This document shows, piece after piece, positions 12,301 to 24,965 of a stretch of DNA of 64,000 nt. The stretch is from assembly GCA_036345935.2 (NCBI GenBank), contig JADWOT020000002.1:22237108-22301107 (forward strand), read 5' to 3'. Numbering within the stretch: position 1 is the first letter of the stretch; every line of letters starts with the position of its first letter. Below the pieces are notes generated by a model. The model was given only the letters and a program-made list of their open reading frames with translations. It was not told the origin of the DNA and did not search any database. The translations under genes and the position numbers were made by a program. The DNA is from Taenia hydatigena. Taxonomy: Eukaryota > Platyhelminthes > Cestoda > Cyclophyllidea > Taeniidae.

Positions 12301-13992
12301 CAAAGGACTGCATTCTTGCAGAGAACCTTTTAACAAGTTTATTGCAAAAATACCAATGATTGTCCGATTTTCGCTGGAATCGAGACAGCTTTACTACCCA
12401 CAATAGAAGGCTTTACACGTCCTCAAGACCACAATGGCGCCAGAAACCATGGCACTTTTAATGAATTCTCCTACCATTCATTCTTTGGGTGAAAGCCTAT
12501 GCCATCTTTTAATTCAAATACAGGCGTTGGGTGAAAAGCACGCAGCTCTAATTGCATGAAATTGGAGTCAATTAAATTCTCTGCTTTTGTAAATTTATTC
12601 GCAACATTTCAAAAATGCCATTGTGTTTCATTCACTTCAATTTGATAGGTTGAGGCAAATTAAATGTGTGAACGGTTACCATGGCTACCATTAGCAGCAT
12701 AACTCATATTCGGATCTTAGAATAAGAGTGATCAGTACCATATCAGTGCTGCTTCCAAGGCACATAACGATTAACTCTACTTTGTTGTGTTAAGTCTATA
12801 AACACACGAAAAGTATGGAAAGATCTTTTAGAAACAGGGTCGTAGCCAGCCAACTTGCCGAAATTTTGCACTGCTGCATGTGGTATACCTGAGATTCAGC
12901 AACCGAATTTTGAACAGCAGCGTTACAATAACTGACCAGATATCATGCCCCATTCAGTTTGTCAAGGGTTGAGATTATGGCAAATCCTTGCTCTCGATGC
13001 CATGTTGCCTTAAAGGCAACCAAACCTTTACTAAGGATTCTTGGCAGTACTTCAAGTCCCTTTATTACAAAAGCAAGTTGTTACCTTGATGTGCTATACA
13101 CTATTTCAAAATATTCTTATCCATGCGATTCGCGTAAGCGTTTGAAAATTGCCAACAAATTATGGGGCTTGAAATGTGCGATTTAGGTGCCATCAACCTC
13201 GATGAATTAAGCAAAGGTAGCTTTCTTCCATCTGCACCAACAGTTGATTTTAAACTACGGTCTCAAAGCGCTGACTCAAAATCTTTTCCTCTCTGTGTGA
13301 CTAATCAGGCACTAATTTTGAAATAACTACAGGACTAGTTAGCAACTTGGCACGAGCGAAGATTTTTGTTTAATTCTAAAATCTGTGTGTGATTGGTGAT
13401 GATGAGTAAGATAACATACGATGGAGGTTAAAGGCTTTCATGAGGTTTGCGATCCTGCCTCTGCGTTGGCTGCATGCAGTTGTATTCCAAATACATTACT
13501 GTGCTCCGACATATCTAACAGAACACGTGCACTTGACACATTGACTGCAATTCTTTCGATAGATGCATTGATATAAGCGTTTTAAGGACCTACATTAAAT
13601 GGACTGTCCTCTCATTAGCATATACTAATGTCCTCATTCCATTGGCGTACTGTAATTTTATCACAGTGTGCTTGAAGTTTATCCTTCCGCTGTACGATAG
13701 ACATAGTGGCTACAAGGTATAGTTCTGGCCAATTCATACCGCCGTTTTTATACCTTTACCATGACAACTTAATAAAGCATAAATGCGAATAAATTAGTTT
13801 ATTATTTCTTGCTTTACAAACTTACATGTAATTGGTGTTATTGTCAACTGAACCTGCCTTATCAATTAGCTAAATTATTAATGAACGTCTCAGCATTCCA
13901 TTCTAGACATAAGCTGCAGCCGATTTCAACCACCTGCAACTTCGATGTTTTGGGCTCTTGAGTTACGAAGATGTGTTTTAATTTAAAAACAG
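9310..13992. other. No firm gene
   Basis: AT-rich spacer. One short minus-strand open piece with gtaagt at 9910 and the 75-codon ORF at 12959-13186 are not backed by other signals. No repeats recognised. Confidence 0.4.
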
Positions 13993-14157
13993 GCTAATGA
14001 TAGCCCTTCCTTGCATGCCGATATGCGACCGATGAGTGAGTACACGCTAACAGGAATGGGCAAAGACTCAACTCTTCCCGATCTCATTGCAGTCTACTTA
14101 AACGCCAACATTGATCGTGGCAAACGCACATTTGCTCCCCAACACTATGTTCACCTG
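13993..14157 (+). CDS. Two short candidate exons separated by a 57-nt intron
   Basis: Exon 13993-14035 (acceptor tttaaaaacag, donor gtgagt; NDSPSLHADMRPM) and exon 14093-14157 (acceptor cccgatctcattgcag, donor gtaaac; YLNANIDRGKRTFAPQHYVH). Phase 1 fits between them, phase 0 leaves. May belong with the + exons at 15890 and 17495, but the chain is not closed. No family recognised. Confidence 0.33.
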
Positions 14158-17100
14158 GTAAACAGACTTGTTTGATGACCGCCACGCACGACAATGAACA
14201 AATTCAATCATCTTATCTAAAAATTGGTCTTACGAATCTAAAACTTTATAGTGGAATTAAATGCTACTACGTGTTGTGGGGCAATAACAATGTTATCATT
14301 TAACGCATTGGCGCAATAATGACGGGATGCATGCACGTTATTAGGGACACAGAGTGGTTCAAAATTTTGCGTAGATAGACGAATTAAAAATCACTTGGTG
14401 TCACTTATATTTATACAGCATTTAACGTAGAAGGTATCCTTGCCGTATGAGAGTACCATCGCTCAGACGTCATATTGTTGCACATAGGTTTTTGAAATAA
14501 TGGTAAGAAACGCAGTATTAGATTTTCCTCCTGCAACGGGAGATAGCCGAAAATCAAAATCAGTCGAATGTTATCGTACACAAATGCCTTGAAGCATTCA
14601 TAATCATCTTAGCACACTGCATCTACATCTACTCGATGTGCTGCGCTCCAATGATTGGCTGCTAACTTCCTCTAGTAGCGCAGTTAATTTGTGACACCTA
14701 GAGAATATAAAGTAATAGCGACTGAAATTTCCCAACACAGGTTACGTGCGATACAATTTACGCATCACATATATAACCGTAAAACCATCAATGTGCTGAC
14801 AGGAGGGTAAAATATAAGGATTGCGACTCATTTCCCTCCCGTTCCTCCCAGTCCCGTCACATCTTATATCGTTGGAAACCAAAGACTGTCTCGTAGCAAA
14901 ATGAACAAATAATACCAGTCGACCGGCAGATCTAGAATACAGCTTACGTATCGTAGACAAGCAACTGAAACAGACTGAGGCATCACTAACTATTGCGTAG
15001 TTGATGTGAGTTCTGCTGTGTCAGCGTCTGTTGCGAATAGGTGTGTGTATGCCTTTTTACTTAGAAAATAATAAAAGCACAGATTATGGAGGCACAATGG
15101 TGGATCTGTATTTATTAGCCCTACATAGAAACATCAAACATACTGCTTGTTATTTATGAATTTCGGTAAGATTGAGTGAAAATCCAGTTCCAAGCCAATT
15201 AAAACACCTAAATATCAATAACTGTCAGGCTGGTGGCCAACAATAGCGGACATGATAAAACCCGTGTACATCGCAATTGTACTAAATTTGTAAAGATTAT
15301 CGAAGGCTTTGTGCCTTGCAATCACTTTTTAAACATCGTAATTTAAAATATTTCTTTTTTACTTGAACAAAATTGGTACTTGTTTAGCTAGTAGGAGGGA
15401 GAACAAAGCTCAGTGGATGGATGACAGGCAGCCGAGATCATACCTATAGCGGTTAAAAATACAATACGCTGTTGGATACTTATCAATGTTGTTCCAACGA
15501 AATACTTATAAAAGTAGGTGTGACAATTAAAAGCCAGTCAGTGTTTAATTGCTTTACGTTATCAGGAACTTAAAATGGCTTGAAGATTCCATTCTAATTT
15601 GCGCACATCCTGCCCAACTACCTTGTTCCACCTCTCCAGATGATGTGTGATGTGGCACTGTGAGATGATTCGCAGGTCGAAATAACCGCGATTTTTTGCA
15701 TATCATGATTAGATGAAGTGTACATGAGTATTTGACACAAAGGAACATTTGAGGTTAGATTATCGACAAGTAGCTGATTTGCGACTGCCTATTATTACGT
15801 TTAGCATGCTATCTAGTAAGACGGGGTAATGGTAAAAAGGATGTATCCAAAGCAAGTGCACGTATGGTCTGCATCACACAGTTGCGCAGCTGTCAAACGC
15901 CTTACCAGAATCGCGACCATGCTGCACGAACCTGCAGAAAAGCAGCAGTGAGTGCAACTGATTGTCCTACTTAGTGTCCGAAAACCCGCCTTTAGTGTGC
16001 GTTGACGGTAGCATGGCCACCCCTGGTGCATCATTGTCTTAAAGGGTGCTAAAACGAAGATGTAACCGCCTGTTCAAGTGTTAAACCGTGCAGTCTGTTG
16101 TTTACGTCGGATAGTAAAACATTTGTTTCGTCTAATGTCTGCTTTCTTTTAAATACTTTGCAATGTGCGCCTGACTGAACATAACGGCTGTAATAATCCA
16201 CAACCCTCATTTTAGAAAACTCATTGCTATTCCAGGGATTAGAGTATTTATTTGCCGTGTGTACGGTCCTTTGCCCCACTGCTTTGCTCCAAGGCATTTT
16301 AACTCGCATCTGATCCAAAATAACCCATAATTGTCGTGAGTTAAACTGCAGCCAGAGCCATTATCAGAACTGAGACGAATCGTTACCAATATCCATTCAC
16401 GTCCTGCTAAGATGCAAATCACTCACTACTGACTACATCAAGTAGGCATTATTTTGTCAAACATTTGGTAGTTATTCTCCCATTCGTCGCCTGTTGTAAG
16501 AATTTCCAATCATATGCATGCATCCTATGTCTATCAACACAGATGTACCTGACAAATGCATTATTAATTGATCAGAATGCATTTGCATTACCAGGGCCAA
16601 AATACTATACTGGCTCGGGTTTGGACGCTGACGCTCCATGAGACATCAAATAAGGAAGTCTTGTGTGCCTTTCAGAAACAAATTAATTTGCTGGGATGCA
16701 TCACTCTGCTACAAAAAAATGTGGATATGAAGAGCAACGGTATCCGGTTCTGCCTTGAAGTAGGCATAGTCTTAATAAGTTTGACTAAAAACATTCATCT
16801 TGAAGCACTAACATTGTAAATCATTTGCATTTATTGATAACTCTTATTCCTTTGCTTTGGAAGCTGGTTTTTAATAATATGCGCGATAACTTGATTGAAC
16901 AATGATGTGTGATGAATATATAAGTAGACGCAATTTGATGTAAAACTTTCATTATAAGATTGGACAACTGTGCAAAATGCATGCTTCATAGCAGCGATTT
17001 TTGTGATTTTTTTAATTTGCGGTGCAAAGCAATTAAAAGCTAAGCAGTATTACTTTGATTTGTGGCGCTGCAAGTTTTGCTCCTGGTATTCACTTACCAC

Positions 17101-17494
17101 CACGGTAGAAATTGAATTCCTCACATAAAAATGAGCACACTGTTTCCAGAGATATCGATTGTTGTGGAGAGGTGTAGTTGATAAATGATTTCTTTGGCAT
17201 ATTTTTCAAAAATCCTACAAGCACACATCTCTAGAACGATCAAGAAAATAGATCAACTCGTATTTGCCTTGTGTGTATCGTACCGCACACTACATTAATG
17301 ATAAAGTTACACCAACCTGTTTCTAATGAATTAAATAGCGCTCAATATTTTTCATGGTGCATGCCTCTAAAAAGCATTGAGCTAGATGTTCTTGAGTAAG
17401 TCCACTGTAATCTCTACGCCAAAAGCCTTCGTATTTATTGTACAAAATTAGTAGGTGATTGTGTGAGCAGTACTAAGGCTTCTCCATTTCGCAG
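14158..17494. other. Spacer or long intron
   Basis: Apart from the candidate exon at 15890 nothing is assigned. If the exons at 14.1 and 17.5 kb belong together this would be intron. A minus-strand exon-like piece at 17100-17142 has good borders but two open frames. Confidence 0.35.
15890..15947 (+). CDS. Candidate 58-nt exon
   Basis: Acceptor cacacagttgcgcag and perfect donor gtgagt. All three frames are open (for example VKRLTRIATMLHEPAEKQQ), so the reading is not decided. Confidence 0.2.
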
Positions 17495-17633
17495 CTGCGG
17501 CTGCGAATTCACCAGATCAACCAATCATTCCGATGGTGCTTACAAGTGGGATGCATACAGCTGCACCATGTTCCAAGGCTCTGCGACCCAACCAGCGAAC
17601 AATTTCACGTACGTGTACTTCTACGGCGAATAA
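17495..17633 (+). CDS. Terminal exon of a Cys-containing, probably extracellular protein
   Basis: Acceptor ctccatttcgcag, phase 2 in, 45 codons then TAA. Begins CGCEFTRSTNHSDGAYKWDA, contains YSCTMFQG and ends NNFTYVYFYGE. N-glycosylation sites NHS and NFT with three cysteines suggest a secreted or surface protein. AATAAA follows at 17889. Exons at 13993-15947 on the same strand are possible upstream parts. No family recognised. Confidence 0.42.
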
Positions 17634-17888
17634 TTTCTGCCGACTCCTGCTTGCCGTCAGGGCAATTGAACACATAAGGTAAAACATCTCGAAACGTTGC
17701 CTGTTTACTCTTATAGGAAAACGCGAATTACTTTACAATGCCCGAAAATTACTTCCTATTTCATATTGCAAAACCAATAAGGATAGGTGCGACTCGATTT
17801 ATTAATGGAGACATTTGAGAACATTACTTCACAAGCATTCACAAGGTATTCACTTTATGAATAGCAAGTACTTGGCCTGTGCTGTGGG

Positions 17889-17894
17889 AATAAA
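17889..17894 (+). terminator. Poly(A) signal AATAAA after the 17.5 kb exon
   Basis: Canonical hexamer about 255 nt after the TAA at 17631-17633 and before the candidate gene M exon at 17999. Confidence 0.35.
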
Positions 17895-17998
17895 GTCTAT
17901 CACGTACTACGAAACGGCTAATTGACTTGAAAAATTGAATCGCCTTTGATTTCATGCATTGCTTTATTTGATCTTCCAAATATTTACTTCAATAATAG

Positions 17999-18514
17999 GG
18001 CCGTTTTTAAAGGTGAAGTGGTAACATCTAAAATAGAAATGAAACATTTGGAAGCAAAAAATCACAAAAGTGGGGGAAATTACTTTGTAATAAAAATCTC
18101 GATTTTAGAGATCATGCATGTTTCCACTAAAACAGGTAAAAGCAAGTAGCATATCGCTGGAGAAATAAGCAAACTTCACAAAGCATAAATTACAGGAAGT
18201 GGTTTCATTGCTATACAACTGCAAAAGCACATGCGTTATAAGAGATGTTTGGTCAAGATGTATGCCAAGTTAGATGACCTCCTAGATATGAAAAAGAATC
18301 TTGCTGATAAATAAAACAGCCATTAAAGATTTTGCAAGATGGAAACAAGAAAAAATTAAGTCCGTTGCCTGTCCATGAAATGAATGAGCCATTGTGGCAT
18401 GACCGCTCAAACCGTATAAGTCGGTCAGCTATCAAGAAGAAATTTTTCTGTATGGGTTTAAAAATAGCGCGTCCCAACAATTTGAATGGGATCATTGGAA
18501 GCAACTACCCATAA
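17999..18514 (+). CDS. Gene M: 3' end of an unrecognised gene, two exons
   Basis: Exon 17999-18135 (phase 2 in, 1 out; VVTSKIEMKHLEAKNHKSGG region) has donor gtaaaa. Exon 18339-18514 (phase 1 in) follows acceptor ttttgcaag and runs to a TAA; it reads LSPLPVHEMNEPLWHDRSNR then SAIKKKFFCMGLKIARPN. Phases fit across a 203-nt intron. Lys/Arg-rich soluble protein; no signal or membrane segment in the visible part. It converges with gene A on the other strand, so the two 3' ends lie within a few hundred bases. No AATAAA seen after the stop. No family recognised. Confidence 0.4.
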
Positions 18515-18685
18515 TTTTTCAAAACTGTGACCAGTTAAGGTTGCTAGAGCACCGCCATTCTACTTCAACAGAAACAACCGCACCAGTAACTTGGAAAATG
18601 GGTTGGCTATGCTCCAGTTGCTCATCTTTATCGAAATGCACTAGGTCAATAATACTGGCCGTAAAGGCAAGTCAAATCAACTTAC

Positions 18686-21142
18686 GTTTGCAATCCTCCA
18701 CTTCAGGTGATGTTGCTAAAGATGGTAATGTTTTTAAAGCTTTGTGATGGGTTCCTCATGCTAATTTTCTTAAGGCAATTCAAGTCAGGGTGCTTGGTAA
18801 AAACATCTTGATAACTTCCAGAGATTAATTTATCTTACGTACCACTTTGCGTATAGTCGATGGATACAACCACAACCGTACTGTAGCCAATGAAAGCAAA
18901 GCTTTCACGTAATGCATCGGTTTTCTTTGGGAAAGCCCCATGAAAAATCCGCAAATCCGACTTCTCATCTTGTACCAGGTCAACTAAAAGATGCACTATG
19001 AATAAGCGTTTCGGCAGAAGCTGAGTAGTTAGCAAGGGGAGGGCGTTGTGGATCAATCTTGAAGGGATTCTGCAACGGGGCATAATTAACCAATCTTTAG
19101 GCATTATCTTGCTTAGTGGCAGTAGAGACCGGAACAACTACTAACACCTAAGGAGAGTTCGGTGCATGAAGACACTTAAACCAGCTGGGTGCTAAATGAG
19201 TTGAGGCTTAGGTGCACAAAAGTATTTTACCGTTTGGAATTCTTTTAACTTACCACAAAAGCTACTTTTTTTATCAGTAAGCTTGATTCCATACCAAGCA
19301 CATTGAAGTTTTCCGTCGATACTGAATTCGACCTAGTTCAAACATATGCACATGCATAATGCACTGACAGGCCAATATCATGACACTTGGTTGCATTTTA
19401 TTAACTGCTACACTAGATTAGCCTAAAAATGGCGAATACAGATTTCGCGCGAATTATCAGCCTTTAATCCATGGAACCGAGAAATAAGCTGTGCTTACCA
19501 TTGATTCACTATTTGCTCCCCGAACAGCAAAGTCAACATTAAATGACGTCATGTCCCTAACAAACCGTGAAAGAGGAAACGACGTCTTCACGTCCACTTC
19601 ATCTGTCAAGCAGAAATGCGGCATAATTTAAAAGTGCCTACTTCGCATTATAAATTTTTGTAGCTTATTAATAAATAAGATGACACAAACGCCGAATATG
19701 TAAATAGAATAAACGGATCACCGAAATTGCGACACGCCTTAAATGTAAGTAAAATGAGGCATGCAATGCTGAAACAAAGCAATGAATAAATGGTTTAACC
19801 ACAGACTACATTTTGCATAAACTTAACTTGTAGAAATACATAAATTTGAGTTGTAATTCATTCATTTTTATCCTAACTCATCCATCCTTGACATCCGATG
19901 CTAACGATTTTATAAAATTAAAATATGGCACCTTCATCGGGCTGCGAAAAATTGCATCGCGGCACAAAGAACGTTGTTGAAGTGTATGTTATTAAACCAT
20001 TGTTGTTCTCAAAGGTTACCAAACTGTCTTGTGCATTCACGTTGGCCACAGTGATGATAGCGCCACCTAAAGCATAGAAATATCGTGCTAATCATAGTTC
20101 TCTGCTCAAATGCTGTTCTTTTAAGAACTGAGGTACACATCACCATACTCATCAGCCTATGGTGATGGCAATCCTGCCAATTAATTTCTTTCTTCAAAGT
20201 AGATTACATGCCACACAACGTTTTGTGAGATACGGTGGTCATTACAGCAAATTGTACAGGGCATAACAGTCTCGTCAATATCAACTTAGATGCGTAAACA
20301 AAATGGCCGACATTTAATAGACGGCGGTACTTAGTACTAAACTTGGTGGTCAAAATACTGGTCTTATGCAAATGCACAAGGATATTCATAAATTTAAATT
20401 CACGTAGAAGAAGGAGATCCAACATACCTGCAGCTCTGCTACAAGGACTGCCCCAAAAGCGGGTATCGTTGGCAAAGCACTTTCCATCTCTAGTCGACAA
20501 AGAAGTGAGTATTGGGCCCTGCCTGACATATACGACCTGGGAAGAGCGAATTCATAAGAACAGTCTTTCCGTTCACCGATGTGTTGGCAAATATGACACA
20601 CCGCGAACCCTTATTATCTACTATTGTGAATCGTTTGGCATGTCTTATGGTGAACGGAGAGGTATGTAGACGTTTCATTTCAAAGATGGCCTTGAAATCA
20701 ATATACGCGTCAACTATCGCGTCAAAACTTACCAAATTACCATAACCTCGATAATACATGGGGTCTGATGGTCCCGATTCCTTTGCAATTACTCGAGACC
20801 CCCACAAAGTGGGCTTGTATGCGCCTTTAGAACGGTAAATCGGTTTCAGATGTTAATATGCTGGGAAATAAGGCATGGTTGCGTTTTTGTTTAAATCTAA
20901 TCTTTGGTTATGATGGCAGTGGGCCTTAAGACCCCCCTTTTAAATAGGATTCCTAGTTTGCAATTTTGCTGGAATTTAATACACGCTAGTTACTGCAACA
21001 CGTTATATTATGCTTGGTACAGAAATGCATTTTATAAGCTTTATTATGGCGCGATTGGAAAAGAAGCAGTGTGAAAATGAAGAAGTCCGCACGTACCTGA
21101 GCAGTAGGCAAAAAGAGTAAGAACAGCAATAATTCTTGTCAT
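18686..21142 (-). CDS. Gene A: secreted glycoprotein, paralogue of gene B, 3' end incomplete
   Basis: Minus-strand exons 21142-21097, 20824-20733, 20536-20428, 20066-19932, 19602-19499, 19332-19254, 18983-18843 and 18715-18686. Their lengths (46, 92, 109, 135, 104, 79, 141, 30) match gene B except one exon that is one codon longer, and every phase agrees. Signal peptide MTRIIAVLTLFAYCSG, then LWGSRV, DGKC...WGSPC, VPRCNFSQP, EVDVKTSFPLSR, SSFCG, IFHG and SFAFIG. Six cysteines: the Cys that gene B has in exon 2 is Gly here. N-glycosylation motifs NDT and NFS. The exon 4 donor (gtgcca) is weak. A ninth exon must follow; phase-compatible options are 18281-18253 or a tiny one near 18660, neither convincing. 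Diverged but intact frame suggests a functional gene. Family as for gene B. Confidence 0.82.
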
Positions 21143-21176
21143 TATACCCTTTAGCGGCTAGCCAAGTGGATTGTGC

Positions 21177-21188
21177 GCTTTTATGTGG
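21177..21188 (-). promoter_or_regulatory. TATA box of gene A
   Basis: Reads ccacataaaagc on the minus strand, about 37-46 nt before the ATG, so the 5' UTR can only be about 10-20 nt. The same ccacataaa and a downstream ctagcc are found in front of the orphan exon at 9265, which supports a shared promoter. Confidence 0.5.
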
Positions 21189-22507
21189 CTCACCGTTAGA
21201 CCGTGGAACATTGATTGATTGGTTTGTTGGTTTCGCACTCCAGATTGGCAGTAGGAGAGCCATCAGTGTCAAAGGACCAACTGTTGGTGGCCTCATCGAT
21301 GAGCGGGTCTGAGCTATGCATTAATGACAAGAATTCTTTGTGGTGCCTAGCTATATTAGTTATCACCTTCCTTAACTATATGTGCGTTGGCAAATTTAAA
21401 GGTCTTTAAGGAGGAAATATGCCTAGTTTAGCCAATAAAATGCTATCACTCTACATTGAGTCGTTTCCTAAGCATCAATATCAGTCTGAAGGTATGAGAT
21501 CAGAGGCAAACATTGAAGTAAAGTTGGCTGACGGTACCTTTGAACACGTAAGGCGAGCGTTGTGGTGGCTGTGACTAACGTGGTGGGTAAGCAAGGTCCC
21601 AGTACTTAAAAATAACGGAATTAATGATTGCCCCTTTGAATATCAACGTAAAGCTGTCTCCTTAAATAAAACTTTTGACGGCACATTCAGCTATTCGCAA
21701 GTGCTTATACGGAGCATATGCGCCTCGATCTGGTTTCACCCTATATTAGACACAGTTTCTTGTTCTGTTTGACTATCGGTGACACCGGTCTGGTAATCAC
21801 AGAAATAACCGATTTTGCTTCTTAGTCTTCATCCGCTAATTGCAATCTTGGTTTGACAACGCGCGCGCTGCATAAAGCACGATTCTGGTAAAAAGGTGAT
21901 ACGTGTAAACTATTGCTTTTTATTTAGAACAATACAAATGCATGCTTTGATTAAGCAAGAGCTTCTTAGCTGCAGTTCAGCAGACTAATTCAAAAAAGAT
22001 TTAGTTTTAAAGATTGACTCATTGTTCTCATGAAGAAGAAGAAAAATCTATTACCTGAAAAGATAAACTGCGAAAGTGGGGCGAAACCTACGAAATGCGA
22101 ATAGCGGTGACAGTCAACACGATATGATTAAGTTATCGGTATGCAGGTGTATGTATCTCACTAGTAAGTTTTATTAAGGTGATCGACTGACTTTTTGGGG
22201 TTGCAGCTGCAGCTGAGAAGTGTAGAAGCTTAACTGCTGCTCACAAACCACCTGCTAGTTTCGCACAATAAATGCAAAGATTTTGGCATAGAGATTACAG
22301 TGGACTTAATCAAGACCATCTAAGTCAATGCTGATTTCCTGTGGGTGCCTGGTGCATAGCACCGGAACTTATCATACGACCGCAATGCACTTAATAAAAG
22401 CACTAATTAGGTTTTCAGAAGCACGCACTATCAAGAATAGTAAGCGTTATTTAAAGCACTGAAAGCAGGTAGACAAAACCTTGCCATTGTTGAAGTTTGC
22501 CATGCAG

Positions 22508-22977
22508 TACACTTAATGAGGGCGGTAAGAAGAATACAGGATGGCCCATGCTCCTGAAAGTTATTCAAAAAATGTGCGCGCAGAATATTGAAAAATATAG
22601 TAAAGGACTCATTTGCGGACCGAAGCCCTACCCAGCGCCCAAACTCTCTGAGAACAAAATTGCAAAGCAACGTGTTGCCTTTCATGAAGCAGTAAGTTTC
22701 TCTGGCAGATACTGATGAGCAAAATTACTTTACACTGCAGTCAATGAATATTCATGCAAACTTGCTACTGTTCAATTTTATCTTTGTGCAAAAATGTCTA
22801 CATGGCAGTGCGTCTCCTCTCGTTTTCATCATATTTCATGGTTCAACAGAAGTTATCGCAAACACTGCTTAAAAAGCCAGTATTCGAAGCCAAAGGATGT
22901 AAGCTATGACCGAATATAAGCAGCTTTATTTATTTCAGCTGAAAGAAAAACGTTTAGTCGAAATCTCCATCATTTGA
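22508..22977 (+). CDS. Gene L: 3' end of an unrecognised gene, two exons
   Basis: Exon 22508-22691 (phase 2 in, 0 out) ends at a perfect gtaagt donor. Exon 22939-22977 starts after a strong pyrimidine-rich acceptor (tttatttatttcag) and closes the frame with a TGA. Phases agree, and AATAAA follows at 23092, giving a 3' UTR of about 115 nt. The product is Lys-rich and hydrophilic (GWPMLLKVIQKMCAQNIEKY, then KLSENKIAKQRVAFHEA, then LKEKRLVEISII at the end). The opposite strand reads as a hydrophobic shadow. The acceptor of the first exon is weak and could be slightly further downstream. Earlier exons were not found. No family recognised. Confidence 0.5.
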
Positions 22978-23091
22978 GCTGGATTACTTTGACTTTTCTT
23001 AGCTGACTAGCGTAGAACTCTTTACAATGTGCTCCCGTGAGCCACTGCTCTCTTTAGTATTATTTACCCCGCTGATCATGCTCAACACTCA

Positions 23092-23097
23092 AATAAA
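23092..23097 (+). terminator. Poly(A) signal AATAAA of gene L
   Basis: Canonical hexamer about 115 nt after the stop codon at 22977. Confidence 0.45.
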
Positions 23098-23099
23098 AA

Positions 23100-24294
23100 T
23101 TGTAATATAAGTGGTGCATATGGACCACGAAGCAAAGTGGTAGGATTAAAATGATTGAAGGCATGTGCTACTGTCTTTCACATCTAACTGCATCGTTGGT
23201 GTCAAATGCCAATTCTGCTTGTGACCCGTGGTCACTCACACCATTCAAATGGGTAAGGTCCTAGAAGGGTGAATTCACTTAGTATGTCATCATGAAATAC
23301 CAAATACAATTGTTCACAAATTGTAGGACACAAGCTGGAAATTTGAAGATAGGAAATGTTTATGATTCGTTACTGGGTTTTGTGGGTGACTCTACGAGAT
23401 CTTATCCTTTGCATCATTGCAATTCCGTCCAAATCGCTGCGTTGATACTTTAATAGGGCAATGCATGAAACAGATGCGTTGGATCATTCAAGTCCTTTGC
23501 CTCCATATTGCTTATTTATCCAGCAGTTTATTGGCATCGCTACTTATTTAATGGCTTTGCACCGATCTATTTCTCAATGGGCATATGGACTTGATTGCTA
23601 TGCTTTAGCGATGGATTGATCGAATGCTTATTTACTTGTGAATGCTTTTAGTGTAATTTACAGCTTAAGCGCTCTTCTTAAGCGCAAACTCATCTTTACT
23701 CTTTGACGAAAAGCAAGGAGGAAAGGAAGGCTTTAGATATTGCTGATAGCATAAGCACAGTTTGTGTACGCTCGGTGGTACTGGTGTGGCTCTTACTAAA
23801 AGTCTGTCAAGAGTAGCACCTAATTCAGATTGGGTACTTGATGGCAGAGGTGAAACCACGATTAATGCAAATGCTCAAATTGTTTGTGCAATTTAGTGGC
23901 AAAATTGGTCTCAGTGCCGGTTTTATTTGCTTGTCTAAATCGAGTAACGATTTGATGGATGAGTGGTTGATGAGATGGCGGATGGTGCATTTGAAAGGTG
24001 TGCCCAAGGCACAAGTTAAAAGAAAGATGGCATTTTCTTGTCCTCAATGCAAAATTCAGATAAGAGGGTTTGTTTGTTACTCTGGCCACTCGCACTGAGG
24101 CGCTGTGTGGCACGTGATATGTTCGATCATCGTATTGTACCTCGAGTATCTATGCACCAGCTCATCCCCTGCCTTTATCCTCCACTTCTCGGCGTTTTCT
24201 TCACACACCATTTTGACAAAACATGATAGCGTCAAGGTCAGATAGGCAAAACTCGTCAAAACAATATTACACATTACTAGTTTTTGCATTATGA
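23100..24294. other. No gene recognised
   Basis: Overlapping short ORFs on both strands at 23660-24110, none with clear splice borders. No known repeat seen. Confidence 0.4.
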
Positions 24295-24965
24295 TCTATA
24301 TAAAGCCGTCCGAACCAGAAAACTTTGACTGCAGTTCTTGTTTTGGCCTCAAACTTCTGCAATTGGCCCTTAATAACAGCTTACATCAATTTGTCTGCTA
24401 AAAGTCAGCTGAAGCCATGTATATAACACAGAAGATGGCTATTCAGAATCCTAATTTGCTACTTTAATGCAATGTACACCCATGCTTCTTCACACTACTC
24501 TAAAAATTAAGCCTCCCAATGGTGGACTATGTCTTACAGCTCTACATCCACACACTCGATCAACTAAATTGCACTTTATTGAGTCTCCTTCGATGACTTT
24601 AACAAGACTTCATAATGCGCTGTCTGTTGCTCCACCGACAACTTTGACTATTGGTGGCTCATATAGGACCTGTTTGCTCTGATGCTTGACATTAACCTCC
24701 CAACAAAAGGTGGAGCATGAGATAGTGTCATATGATGCGCACTCGTGATCCCTACACACAACGAAACGGATTGATAGAATGGAGTCGACTGCATTTATGT
24801 GCATTGACCGTGACATTGATTAAGGTGCTGCAGCTACTTTCTGCGCCTGATCACACTGTGGTTGTCAAATGGTAACCATGCCTACTACTCACGATTACCT
24901 ACACCAGGCGACTAAGTGAGGTATTGAGAAGGTGAAGCGACAATGCGCGCCACCATTTGGTTTCA
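24295..24965 (+). repeat. Family R copy without the basic ORF
   Basis: Matches the upstream half of the tandem units: gatctatataaag, ttttggcctcaa, cttcacactactctaa, aaaggtggagcatgagata, catatgatgcgcactcgtga and cattgaccgtgacattgatt. Similarity fades at about 24965, before the TATA box and ORF. Confidence 0.65.
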
